A DNA stretch of 64,000 nucleotides from Xanthomonas phaseoli pv. phaseoli. GTDB taxonomy: Bacteria > Pseudomonadota > Gammaproteobacteria > Xanthomonadales > Xanthomonadaceae. Made by a program: the position numbers and the translations under genes. The stretch spans positions 1,860,001-1,924,000 of the forward strand of contig CP094243.1 of assembly GCA_022749655.1 (NCBI GenBank), written 5' to 3'. The number at the start of each line of letters is the position of its first letter. Positions within the stretch are counted from its first letter, which is position 1. This document shows positions 48,827-58,010 of the stretch, one piece after another. The notes below the pieces were generated by a model, which was given only the letters and a program-made list of their open reading frames with translations, searched no databases and was not told the origin of the DNA.

Positions 48827-49833
48827 ATGGCCGAGCATCAGGAAGAGGCAGCGAAATCGCGCATTTACGAGGCCCTGCTGCAGGCAACACCGGATCTTTT
48901 GTATGTGTTCGATATCCAGCATCGCTTCGTCTACGCCAATCAGGCGTTGTTGACGATGTGGGGCATGCGCTGGGAAGACGCCTGCGGCAAGACCTGCCTG
49001 GAACTGGGCTACGAGCCCTGGCATGCGGCCATGCACGATGAAGAGATCGAACAGGTGATTGCAACAGGCCAGCCGGTGCGCGGCGAGGTGCCATTCCCGC
49101 ATACGACCAAGGGCCTGCGCATCTACGACTACATTTTTACCCCGGTGTTCGGACCCGATGGCAAGGTCGAGGCGATCGCTGGCGCCACGCGCGACATCAC
49201 CGAGCACAAGCAGCACGAGCAGCATCTGCAGCTGTTGATCAACGAGCTCAACCACCGCGTCAAGAATTCGTTGGTAATGGTGCAATCGTTGGCGCGGCAG
49301 TCGTTCACCAATGCCGGCGGCCTGGCAGACGCACAGGAAAAGCTCGACGCGCGCCTGCTGGCGCTCTCGCGGGCACACGACACGCTGACGCGCGAAAACT
49401 GGGTCAGTGCCGACGTTCTGGAACTGACCCGCGACGCTGCCGCGCTGTATGAGTCGCACGACAGCCAGCGCTTCACGCTGCAGGGCGATTCTTGTCGGCT
49501 GGATCCGCGGCGGGCATTGGCGCTGTCGATGGCGCTGCATGAGCTGTGCACGAACGCGCTCAAGCACGGCGCATTATCCTTGCCAGCCGGGAATGTGCTT
49601 GTCTCGTGGGAGCGCAGCACACGCGGCGAGCAGGAGCGACTCGAATTGATCTGGCGCGAAAGCGGGGGCCGCCCGTGCAGCCACCCACACGCAAGGGGTT
49701 CGGTACGCGTCTTCTGGAGCGTGGCTTGAAGCACGACCTCAAGGGCGAGGTTGAGCTGTCCTTCGACCCGGTTGGCGTGTGTTTCCGCGTTTCCATCCCG
49801 TTGCCGCCCGAGCATGCCGAGGTGCGGCCATGA
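48827..49833 (+). CDS. PAS-domain HWE-type sensor histidine kinase (one frameshift)
   Basis: About 335 aa. ATG 48827 follows a TTGGAAG site. One PAS/PAC sensor (about 15-135: ATPDLLYVFDIQHRFVYANQ ... GATRDITEHK), then an HWE/HisKA_2 core: phospho-acceptor NELNHRVKNSLVMVQSLA, N box ALHELCTNALKHGAL, and the W-x-E motif LIWRES. A base is missing in the G run at 49664-49668 (five seen, six expected). Bridging gives SGGPPVQPP...GFGTRLLERGL, the G box, to the TGA at 49833. There are no membrane helices, so it senses a cytoplasmic cue; the PAS ligand is unknown. Its stop overlaps the next gene's start. Confidence 0.87.
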
Positions 49834-50189
49834 CCATGCGCGTGCTCCTGGTCGAAGACGAGTCGTTGGTGGCGATGCTCCTGGAGGATTGCCTGGCGGA
49901 ACTGGGCTACGAGGTGGCGGCAACCGTGGCCGACGTGGACGCAGCGCTGCAAGCGGTACAGGAAGGCAACCTCGACCTGGCACTGCTGGACATCAATCTC
50001 GGCGGCACCTTGTCGTTTCCGATTGCAGAAGAACTGGACGCGCGCGGTGTTCCGTATATCTTCGTGACCGGCTATGCGCAGGGCGGGATTCCCGAGAAGT
50101 ACCGGCACCGGCACGGTCTGCAGAAGCCTTTCCATTTTCGCGATCTAAAACATGCGCTCTCGCTGTTGCAGCAGCGCAGCGCCGAGTGA
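49830..50189 (+). CDS. Single-domain response regulator
   Basis: 119 aa, a lone receiver domain: acidic pocket VEDES (9-11 region), phospho-acceptor Asp54 in LALLDINLGG, Thr80 (FVTGYA), and Lys99 (QKPFHF). ATG 49830 overlaps the kinase stop (ATGA), so it is translationally coupled and surely the partner of the HWE kinase. With no output domain it must act by protein contact, as in HWE/HisKA_2 systems linked to general stress or motility control. An alternative ATG at 49836 is also possible. Confidence 0.9.
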   Translation: MTMRVLLVEDESLVAMLLEDCLAELGYEVAATVADVDAALQAVQEGNLDLALLDINLGGTLSFPIAEELDARGVPYIFVTGYAQGGIPEKYRHRHGLQKPFHFRDLKHALSLLQQRSAE

Positions 50190-50341
50190 TCGAGCGCGTG
50201 TCTTGCCGAAGTTGAACGACACGGGTAGCCGGCGAGAAGTGCGATAGCCCTGTCTGCCACAGTGCGCTGGCGCGCATGCCCCGCAAGCCGATGCATGGCA
50301 GCCCGGCGATGGGCAGGCAGTGAGAACGGTGGCTGTGGTGT

Positions 50342-51244
50342 CTATCTGCTGCCACGCAAGCTGGTGGCAGCGGCCTCGCGCAGTGCCTGGCTGAGTTGCT
50401 GCAAGGCGCTCGAGCGCACAGCGGCGTATTGCCAGTACAGCGGGACATCGAGCCAGCGGGTGGGGTCGATGATGACGACCTGCTGGTTGCGCACCGCAGG
50501 CAGCACCATCGCTTCGGGCGCCAGGCACCAGCCGAGTCCGCGTGCAGCGGCTTCGACGAAACCGGTGGAGGTGGGCAGGTAATGCGTGGGCGGGGCCAGC
50601 CGGGTGCGCGTGATGCGCCTGACGAAGCGCGCCTGCAACGTGTCCTTGCGATTGAATACCATCATCGGCGCCTGGTCCAGCGCGCTGGCCGTAAAGCCAC
50701 CCTTGAAGTGCGCCGCGACGAACGCTGCCGATGCGACTGCGTGGTACCGCATCACGCCCAATGCGTGGACATTGCAGCCCTGCAGTGGCGCGCGCTCGGA
50801 GGTAACCGCGCCCAGTACGCTGCCAGTGCGCAACAATTCCAGGGTGTGATCCTGGTCGTCCACCTGCACATCGAACAGGAAGTTGTGCGTCTGGTGCAGC
50901 GACGACAACGCCTGCAGGAACCAGGTTTGTAGCGAGTCGTCATTGACCGCGATGGCGAGTGTACGCGGATGGCCGGCGACGCCATCGCCAGGCAGGAAGT
51001 CGGCAATCGCTTCGGCTTCGAGTACCTGCATGGGCTTAAGTCGGCGCAACAGCCGTTCGCCTGCCGGTGTTGGCCGGCAAGGCGCCTTACGCATGACCAA
51101 TACCTGGCCCAGTCGATCTTCGAGCGCCTTGATGCGTTGCGAGATTGCCGAGGGCGTCACCGCCAGCCGCTGTGCAGCAGCGTCGAAGCTGCCTTCGTCC
51201 AATACGGCTGCGAATGCGGCCAGTTGAGGATGTAGGAGATCCAT
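50342..51244 (-). CDS. argP: LysR-type regulator ArgP (LysG)
   Basis: 300 aa. Helix-turn-helix in LAAFAAVLDEGSFDAAAQRL...TPSAISQRIKALEDRLG, typical of ArgP/IciA/LysG, followed by an effector domain. It diverges from a LysE/ArgO exporter gene across about 100 bp, the standard arrangement: ArgP senses basic amino acids (Lys/Arg) and controls the exporter. Start at ATG 51244; no strong ribosome site. Intact. Confidence 0.9.
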   Translation of the reverse strand: MDLLHPQLAAFAAVLDEGSFDAAAQRLAVTPSAISQRIKALEDRLGQVLVMRKAPCRPTPAGERLLRRLKPMQVLEAEAIADFLPGDGVAGHPRTLAIAVNDDSLQTWFLQALSSLHQTHNFLFDVQVDDQDHTLELLRTGSVLGAVTSERAPLQGCNVHALGVMRYHAVASAAFVAAHFKGGFTASALDQAPMMVFNRKDTLQARFVRRITRTRLAPPTHYLPTSTGFVEAAARGLGWCLAPEAMVLPAVRNQQVVIIDPTRWLDVPLYWQYAAVRSSALQQLSQALREAAATSLRGSR

Positions 51245-51344
51245 ACTTTGAGCGCATTAGAAGATCTAAGCAGCATACAGATTATTTAGTTTTTCTAATG
51301 ATCTGCAATGGCAGACGATGCACTCCTTACCCGGAGACAACACC
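51245..51344. promoter_or_regulatory. argP-argO divergent control region
   Basis: AT-rich, with the imperfect dyad TTAGA-AGA-TCTAA at 51257-51269 (a T-N11-A LysR-type site) and a second TTAG...CTAA pair near 51286-51298. It likely holds the ArgP site and the argO promoter. GGAGA at 51333-51337 is the argO ribosome site. Confidence 0.55.
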
Positions 51345-51971
51345 GTGATCGCTCAAGCAATAATGGCCGGCTTCCTCGCCGGTGTCGGCCTCATCGTTGC
51401 GATCGGCGCGCAGAATGCGTTCGTGCTGCGGCAAGGACTCAAGCGCCAGCACGTGGGGCTAGTGGTGACGATCTGCGTACTAGGGGATATCGCGCTGATA
51501 TTGCTCGGTGTCGCCGGAATCGGCGTATTGGCGCAGCAGTGGTCGGGCCTGCTGCAGCTGCTGCGTTACGCAGGTGGCGCATTTCTTGCAGTCTATGGCT
51601 GGATGGCCGCGCGACGTGCCTGGCGCGGCGAAGGCACAATGACCCCGGCGGAACAGGGCGAAGAACACTGGCAACGCGCAGTGCTCACCTGCCTGGCGTT
51701 TACCTTCCTCAATCCGCACGTCTATCTCGATACGATGCTCTTGCTCGGCAGCCTGGCCACGCATTATCCCGGTGCGTTGCGCTGGGCATTCGCGCTCGGT
51801 GCGTGTATCGCCAGCGTCAGTTGGTTCTCTGGCCTGGGCTATGGGGCCCGCTTGTTGCAGCCGGTGTTCCGGCATCCGCGTGCGTGGCGGATACTGGATG
51901 GGCTGATCGCGGTCTTCATGCTGCTGCTGTGTGTGCTGTTGCTGCTACCCGAGCACGTGGCGCTGCGCTAA
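51345..51971 (+). CDS. argO: Basic amino acid exporter ArgO/LysE
   Basis: 208 aa from the GTG at 51345, chosen over the ATG at 51318 because GGAGA lies 7 nt before the GTG and the protein then begins directly with the first membrane helix (AQAIMAGFLAGVGLIVAIGAQ). Six hydrophobic helices; the LysE signature GAQNAFVLRQGL and the NPHVYLDTMLLLGS motif are both present. It exports arginine and/or lysine across the inner membrane under control of divergent ArgP. Converges with the chemoreceptor gene. Confidence 0.9.
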   Translation: MIAQAIMAGFLAGVGLIVAIGAQNAFVLRQGLKRQHVGLVVTICVLGDIALILLGVAGIGVLAQQWSGLLQLLRYAGGAFLAVYGWMAARRAWRGEGTMTPAEQGEEHWQRAVLTCLAFTFLNPHVYLDTMLLLGSLATHYPGALRWAFALGACIASVSWFSGLGYGARLLQPVFRHPRAWRILDGLIAVFMLLLCVLLLLPEHVALR

Positions 51972-52320
51972 TCCCTCTGTCTGCAGCGTTATGCAGTCAT
52001 TGCGCAGGTGTCGGAGCCGGAATTTCTGCTGGTCCATGGTGATCTATTGCAGTCCACCCGCCAGGCCGGGCCGTCGGATCGCCGCCGGTGCAGGGATTGC
52101 TCGACAATTCGATATGTTCGGCAGTTTATTTGACAGCGAACAGGCGGCGTTGGCGCAGATGGTGTCCCTGCAAGGTAGCTGCGCCGTTGCAACAGCCAAG
52201 CGCGCTCTCAGGGCGCGCTTGGGAGAACGTGAGTGGCTTGTTGCGATCGCCGCCGGCAAGCGCTGCGGTGCGCTCACGCCAGCTGCCCCTTTGAAAGGCA
52301 GCCGGCGGCAACGCCACTGC
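51972..52320. other. 349-bp convergent intergenic region with hairpins
   Basis: No supported gene. A perfect 10-bp hairpin at 52196-52222 (CCAAGCGCGC/GCGCGCTTGG) and a smaller one at 52282-52302 (GCTGCC/GGCAGC) lie past the chemoreceptor stop and could terminate it, and argO from the other side. Confidence 0.55.
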
Positions 52321-54490
52321 TCAGGCGTGGCGTACCTTGTCCAACAGATGCGCGACCGGTGCGGTAGCGCGCGCGTCTGCGCGGCGTGCCTGCCGTGCAT
52401 CGATCTTGAAGATGGCGACCGCGTCGGTGAGTTGCACGGCTTGTTCTTCCATGGAGCGGGCGGCGGCAGTGGCCTCTTCCACAAGCGCCGCATTCTGTTG
52501 CGTGGTTTCGTCCATGTGCGTGATGGTTTGATTGACCTGTTCGATGCCGGCAGATTGCTCCTGCGAGGCCGCCGAAATTTCGCCCATGATGTCGGTGACG
52601 CGCTGGACGCTGGCCACGACCTCGCCCATGGTCTTGCCGGCGCTGTGCACCAGTGCCGAGCCTTCGGCCACGCGTTGGACGGAATCGTCGATCAGGTCCT
52701 TGATCTCCTTCGCTGCGCCGGAGGAGCGTTGCGCCAGCGTGCGCACTTCCGAGGCAACAACCGCAAAGCCACGACCCTGTTCGCCTGCCCGGGCAGCTTC
52801 CACCGCGGCGTTCAGCGCCAGGATGTTGGTCTGGAAGGCAATGCCGTCGATGACGGAGATGATGTCGGCGATCTTCTTGGACGAGACTTCGATACCACTC
52901 ATGGTGTCCACGACCTTGCCGACCACACTGCCCCCTTCCGAGGCCACGCGTGCGGCACCGATCGCCAATTGATTGGCCTGGCGCGCACTCTCGGCATTCT
53001 GCTTGACGGTGGAGGTCAGCTCTTCCATTGAGGCGGCGGTCTCTTCCAGGTTGGCAGCCTGCTGCTCGGTCCGCTGCGACAGATCCTGGTTGCCGGCGGC
53101 GATCTCGCTGGCAGCCGCGTTGATCGACACCGCCGACTGCTGGATGTTGCCGACGATCTGCGCCAGCTGGCTTGCTGTTGCATTGGCGTCATCGCGCATC
53201 TGTGCGAATACGCCGCGGAAGTCGCCGCTCATGCGTGCGGTGAGGTCGCCCGCTGCGATCGACTGCAGCAGTGCCGATAGCGATTGCAGATTGCCGTCCG
53301 CGGTGGACATCAACTGGTTCAGGCTCTCCACCATGATGCGGAAGTCGAACTGGAAGCGTTCGACATCGCCACGGGCGCTGAAAAGTCGCCATTGGCGGCG
53401 GCCTGCGCAAGGTGCTTGATTTGGTGATTCATCGCAGACAGGTTGAGCTTGACCTGCGACATGGTGTCGCTGAAGGCAGCTTTTTCGCCCGGCAGGGGCT
53501 GCATGTCTTCGGAGAGTTCGCCGATGGCATAACGCCCCATGATGCGCGCCAGATCGTTTTGCACGGTCACGTGCGAGGCCACCAATGCGTTGGTGTCGTT
53601 GGCCATGCGGCCGTAGTCGCCCGGGAAAACGGTTGCGTCGATGCGGAAGCTGATCTGGCCGTTATCGTGATGCTTGGCCATGTCGGTCTGCGCCGCGATG
53701 AGGTTGCGCAGCTGCAGTTGCATCTTGTCCATGGCCTGCAACAGGCGGCCGGTTTCATCCGTTGCGGTGGTGTGCACATCGTTGCGCAGATTGCCTGCGG
53801 CAATGGCTTCGGCAGTGCGCGTGGCCTGGCTCAACGGCCTGGTCAGGCTGCGCGTAATCAACCATGCGAGCAGCGCGCTGATCACCAGCGCAGCGATGCC
53901 GCCGCTGGCCAGGATGATCTTGCCGTTATGCATCGATGCAACCGCTGCGGCGTACGCATCTTTGCTGAGGCGGCGCTCCAAGGCGGCATTTGCAGCAATC
54001 GCGGCTTGTTGCTGGTCCATCGCCGCAGCGGCAGCGCCTTGCAGCAAGGCCTGTGCCTGCTGATTCTGGTCGCGCATGCCGTAGTCGAGAATCTGGTTGT
54101 TGAACTTGACCGAAATGTCGCGCTTTTCCTGCACCAGTGCGAGCGCCTTTTTTCGAGCTCGCTGCTTGGCATCGCAGCCAGGGCATCGTGGGCTTGCTTG
54201 TAGCGCGCACGACTCCTTTCGATGATGTCCAGTGCGCGCCGGTTGGCCGCATCGCCTGACACCATCACCACGTCGCGCAAGCCGATCGCCACATTGGTGT
54301 TGGCGTCGAGCATTTCGGAGGACAGCCGGATCCTTTCCATGTTGTTGTTGACGATGGTGTCCAGCTCGTAACGCGCATTGGCCATGGTGATCAGGCCGGT
54401 CGCCACCAGCAGGCCCGACAGTAGAATCAGAATACCGAAGGCCATTCCGAGGCGACGGCCGACATTGAGGCGTTGCAAATAGTCATTCAT
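52321..54490 (-). CDS. Methyl-accepting chemotaxis protein (two frameshifts)
   Basis: About 723 aa. N-terminus [20 protein letters not shown] with membrane helix 1 (about 14-36), a four-helix-bundle periplasmic sensor, membrane helix 2 ([20 protein letters not shown]), HAMP ([20 protein letters not shown]) and a long cytoplasmic signalling domain with the hairpin tip [20 protein letters not shown]. Break 1: A run at 54148-54153 (six seen, seven expected), restoring [19 protein letters not shown]. Break 2: C run at 53372-53374 (three seen, four expected), restoring [17 protein letters not shown]. It senses an unknown chemical and drives CheA. No che genes are adjacent. Confidence 0.87.
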
Positions 54491-55046
54491 GACCGCTTCC
54501 AGGTAGTACAGCTGAGCAGCTCGGCGGATGCGGGGTGCATCGACTCAAGCGCCTTGGTAATCCCCCACTTCTAGCGGTCGCCAGAAGGGGGGGATTACCC
54601 TTGCCCAGCTAGCGGCAGGATTTCAGGGAGCTAAAGACCGTCGATCGAAAATACTTACCGCTGATTCATTACAGATCGGAAGTTTCCTGACACTCGCTTC
54701 CGCTGTCCTGACATAGGTGCCCCAGCGCGCAGATTCAGATGCATTTGGCCGGATCGAAGTGTGCTGGTGATGCAGCGATTTTCCGACGTTTTGCCGACAT
54801 TGGCGCGTGGCCGACAGACGCGTATGACTGGCTATTGGATGCATGCAGGCCAGTTCTGCATCGGGCGCCTGACAAGACAGACGCGAGCCCGGTAACGCAT
54901 AGGCTGTGCGAGGTGTTCAGTGGAACGGGCCGCACGCTGCGTCGCGCGAATTTCCGCGCCGCAGCATGCACGCCAGGAACATCATGTGCTGCAGTTGGGG
55001 CCATCGCGTGCGCACCCAGCGCGCCGCGATGGCGATCACTCTTTGC
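54491..55046. other. Gene-free region upstream of the chemoreceptor
   Basis: About 556 bp that should hold the chemoreceptor promoter, with a large inverted repeat at 54556-54599. A long plus-strand ORF from 54739 overlaps the supported small gene antisense and has no domain, so I do not call it. Confidence 0.45.
54556..54599. repeat. 17-bp inverted repeat upstream of the chemoreceptor
   Basis: Arms GGTAATCCCCCACTTCT and AGAAGGGGGGGATTACC match at 16 of 17 positions around a 10-nt loop. It lies 66 bp before the chemoreceptor start codon. Possible leader hairpin, upstream terminator or protein site. Confidence 0.7.
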
Positions 55047-55253
55047 TCAGGCTTCCAGCGCAGCGAGCACGTCTGCGTGCAGTTGCTTGGCGCCACTCTC
55101 GCTGTTGAAGCGCGCAAAGACTTCTTCGCCGGAGATCAGCCCGACCCGAACCGAGTGGCAGTACGACCCGAAGCTTTCGCCAGCGTTGAAGGGGTCGCTG
55201 ATGACAGAGATATGGTTGAGGCGGACCCGGGCGGTGCCGAACTGGATAAACAT
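55047..55253 (-). CDS. Small hypothetical protein (68 aa)
   Basis: Starts MFIQFGTARVRLNHISVISD at ATG 55253, with an excellent CAGGAG ribosome site 8 nt upstream, and ends at 55047. No signal peptide, cysteine cluster or membrane helix; the C-terminus is helical (FNSESGAKQLHADVLAALEA). The composition is protein-like, unlike shadow ORFs. I do not recognise a family. It diverges from the pseudouridine-synthase-like gene. Confidence 0.6.
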   Translation of the reverse strand: MFIQFGTARVRLNHISVISDPFNAGESFGSYCHSVRVGLISGEEVFARFNSESGAKQLHADVLAALEA

Positions 55254-55463
55254 CTGCGATCTCCTGTATGAGCTTCGAGTTTCCCACGTTGTCGTGCGGC
55301 GCAGAAGCGTTTGCCGGTGTCTGGGTGCACACGGAGTTTGCCATTGCGTCGATAGCGGGCAGTGCCGGCCTGCGCAGGCGCACCGTCCAATGCGTTGGGC
55401 CGCGACTCACGCGGGCAAGCAGCCAGCACGTACACTGCCGTCCCCTGATGCTGAGCTCGCCCG

Positions 55464-56174
55464 ATGTCCGATCCGATCCGTCTCGATAAATGTGTGGCTG
55501 CTGCGTTCGGCTGCTCGCGTGGCGAGGCCCAGCACTACATCGAGGGCGGGTGGGTCAGCGTGGACGGCGTGGTGGTCGAAGAACCGCAGGCGCTAGCGAC
55601 CGCGGCTCAGGTCACCCTGGCCGAAAATGCGGTGCCGGTGCCTGCCGAGCCCGCCACCTTGTTGCTGCACAAGCCGGCAGGCGTCTGCGTCGATGCCGCG
55701 CTGGCGCTTGCCACGCCGGCAACGCGCAGCGCGCTGGATCAGTCCGACGTACGTGTGCTGAAGCGGCACTTCCTACGCTTGCATGCACCGCTGCCGCTGG
55801 AAGAGGTGGCCAGCGGCCTGTTGATCCTGAGCCAGGATGGCCGTGTGCTGCGCCGGCTGAGCGCTGACGCCGGCACGATCGAGCAGGAATTCCTGGTGGA
55901 AGTGCGGGGTGAGTTGCGCCCTTACGGAATGGCGCGGCTGGCGCATGGCTTGGTCTACCAACAGCGCAGTCTCCCGCCTTGCAAGGTGAGCTGGCAGAGC
56001 GAAGATCGTCTGCGGTTTGCAATCAAGCACGTGCAGCCCGGCCAACTGCGCGACATGTGCGGCCAAGTGGGCCTGGAGGTCGTGAGCATTCGCCGCTTGC
56101 GCGTGGGCCGGGTGCCGCTGGGCAAGCTGGCGATCGGCGAATGGCGCTACCTGCCGGCAGGCGAGCGGTTCTGA
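55464..56174 (+). CDS. RsuA/RluF-like pseudouridine synthase homologue lacking the catalytic Asp
   Basis: 236 aa. N-terminal S4 RNA-binding domain (about 4-55: IRLDKCVAAAFGCSRGEAQH ... VSVDGVVV), then a pseudouridine-synthase-like domain opening LLLHKPAGV (70-74). Where active enzymes have G-R-L-D-x-x-S/T-x-G-L-L-L, this reads P-L-P-L-E-E-V-A-S-G-L-L-I-L, so the catalytic Asp is replaced by Glu113 and the Arg before it by Pro111. The usual R-Q-I-R-R-M is degenerate (GQLRDMCG). The gene is intact and well started at ATG 55464. It probably binds RNA without isomerising uridine; role unknown. Confidence 0.78.
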   Translation: MSDPIRLDKCVAAAFGCSRGEAQHYIEGGWVSVDGVVVEEPQALATAAQVTLAENAVPVPAEPATLLLHKPAGVCVDAALALATPATRSALDQSDVRVLKRHFLRLHAPLPLEEVASGLLILSQDGRVLRRLSADAGTIEQEFLVEVRGELRPYGMARLAHGLVYQQRSLPPCKVSWQSEDRLRFAIKHVQPGQLRDMCGQVGLEVVSIRRLRVGRVPLGKLAIGEWRYLPAGERF

Positions 56175-56264
56175 CTGCAGCACGGAGTGAGCGGCTGCAG
56201 CCGCTGGAAACACGTAGCGCTGGGTGCGCGTGTGCTCAGTCACGGCCAGCAGCGCATGCAGCGA

Positions 56265-56375
56265 TTATTTCTTGTTGCGCTTTTTCTTGGCACGGGTGAC
56301 CAGAAACAGCACCACGGCAATCACACCAATGACCAGGATGATGAAGGCCGGAGATAAAAACGAATTGTCGCCCAT
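56265..56375 (-). CDS. 36-aa single-span membrane protein
   Basis: ATG 56375 has an AGGAGTT ribosome site 6 nt upstream. The protein is MGDNSFLSPAF, then one hydrophobic helix (IILVIGVIAVVLFLVT) and a strongly basic end (RAKKKRNKK), consistent with N-out/C-in topology. Such mini-proteins often bind and tune larger membrane complexes, but no partner can be named. It lies 90 bp past the convergent S4-domain gene. Confidence 0.6.
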   Translation of the reverse strand: MGDNSFLSPAFIILVIGVIAVVLFLVTRAKKKRNKK

Positions 56376-57081
56376 GCGGAACTCCTGACAGTCTTGCGCA
56401 GCACAGCGCTGCGATGACGTTAGCCTAGCGAGCAGCCTGCTTGATCGCGTGAAATGCATGGTGTGCTGCAGAAGCAGGCGGATGTTTCCGGCGCATCGAT
56501 GACCCAGCGCATCTACGTGCGCGGCGCGGAGGCGGACGTTGCCTTGCATCGATCGCAGCAATAGTCACGTTGCACGGGTCGGAGTGTGCCTGTGCAGGTG
56601 ATTCGGGAAGCATGGCCCCGTGCATCAGCGGGCGGCCAAGCAGGCGCTTGCACAGTGATGCGCGCATATCGGCATGGTGCGCGGAGTAAGTGCCGGGGAG
56701 CCGATGGGCGATTGCAATGACGGTTGCACTGCGGTCAATTGCAGGACGCGACTGGCCTTCCATGCATGGAACCGGGCGGCAATCGTTTCCTGCTAAACGA
56801 CTGCACGGACGAACGCACGTGCAGATCGCGGGGAAAGCGCGACCATTCTGTCGCGCCTTCGCGCCTTCGCGCCTTCGCGCCTCCGTGTTCCGGCAGGGGC
56901 GTGCTCTGCGCCCCGCGAGTTGAGCGGCCCAACAGGCCTCGCGTCCGGTAGTTGCAGTTTAAATGCGACATCTGTCGCGTAAATCGGGCGAGAGCCGACA
57001 AGCTGTCGGGACGTTTCCGACAGCCGTCGCGACGACTTTTGCATGACCGTGGCCCGTGCCCACAACTCACCGCTCACCGCA
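56376..57081. other. 706-bp region without a supported gene
   Basis: Several ORFs in this stretch have poor composition and no ribosome sites. It contains a fourfold 8-bp tandem repeat at 56851-56882. Otherwise I see nothing I can name. Confidence 0.45.
56851..56882. repeat. TCGCGCCT tandem repeat (4 copies)
   Basis: Four perfect 8-bp units in direct contact in a gene-free region. As an 8-mer array it could expand or contract between strains. Confidence 0.8.
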
Positions 57082-57852
57082 TCACTGAAACGTGGAAGTG
57101 CAGCGGAAACCGGAACAATCGATCTGCACCGTGGTGCCGCTGCTGCAGACCGCGCTGAAGCGCGTGGCGCTGGTGGCCTGCACGGTGCCGCATTGCAGGC
57201 CATTGCTGATGCCCTGGGCGCGGCTGGCCGCCGAGTCGGTCGACATGGCTGGGCCTGCAGGCCCAGCGTTGCCTGCGGCAGCCGCAGGCATTGCCGTAAC
57301 GGCTGCCCGTTCGGAGGCTACCGATTCGCTCGGCAATGGCAGGGTGACCGCCGACGCGTGCGTGGGGCTGCCGGAACTGGGATTGCGTGTCGCCACCACA
57401 CCGTGCGCGTTCTCACCCTGCAGCGGCTGGCCCCGGTCTTCACGATGGCGGTCGAAGCTCAGTGTCTGCCCGAACACCAACTGGATCCAGCTCGGGTAGG
57501 TATAACCGGTGCCCTTGCTGTGATCGACGATGGCGCCGATCGCCCCGCCGATCAGAATGTTGCCCCAAATGCCCATGTTGGCGCGCGAGATGGAACGGCC
57601 CGCGGCATCACTTTGGCCGGGTAGCACGCAGGTCACCTCCAGATCGCGCGCGGAACGACGCACTTGTGCGGTCTGGCCGGACTTCACCGTGACCCGGCCC
57701 TTGTCGTTGCTGATGGCGCAGTCGGCGCCGGAAAGCAATTGCCCGTCGGCCGTCTTGGTGTCGATGCGAATTGGCTGGGTCGCGTCGTTCATGACCGTGG
57801 CGCAACCGCTTAGCGCAGCCATGGCAATGGCTGCGGTCACTAGATGTCTCAT
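57082..57852 (-). CDS. Putative lipoprotein with C-terminal Cys-containing domain
   Basis: 256 aa. Lipoprotein signal MRHLVTAAIAMAALSGC, lipobox LSGC with Cys17. The mature N-terminal part (TQPIRIDTKTADGQLLSGAD ... CAISNDKGRVTVKSG ... LEVTC) resembles a beta-sandwich found in small proteobacterial lipoproteins. It is followed by a Gly-rich hydrophobic stretch (GNILIGGAIGAIVD), a low-complexity linker, and a four-Cys tail (CGTVQ ... AVCSSG ... IDCSGFRC). Function unknown; the Gly-rich span may touch the membrane. Confidence 0.68.
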   Translation of the reverse strand: MRHLVTAAIAMAALSGCATVMNDATQPIRIDTKTADGQLLSGADCAISNDKGRVTVKSGQTAQVRRSARDLEVTCVLPGQSDAAGRSISRANMGIWGNILIGGAIGAIVDHSKGTGYTYPSWIQLVFGQTLSFDRHREDRGQPLQGENAHGVVATRNPSSGSPTHASAVTLPLPSESVASERAAVTAMPAAAAGNAGPAGPAMSTDSAASRAQGISNGLQCGTVQATSATRFSAVCSSGTTVQIDCSGFRCTSTFQ

Positions 57853-58010
57853 GTTTTCCCCTGGCGTTAAGACACGGTATTGCCAACCGGGCGGTGCGCC
57901 GCGTCTGTGGTACTACCGTGTCGTGGTCAATCCCCGTTGCCGCCGCATCGCGCGAGGGCCGGCATTTAATACCGGGATTGTGGGCAGCCGTCCAGTCGCG
58001 GCCGCTCGTG

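Noticed and set aside
54739..55596. 285-codon plus-strand ORF
   Set aside because: It overlaps the 68-aa gene (strong ribosome site) antisense and the S4-domain gene in another frame; odd composition and no domain.
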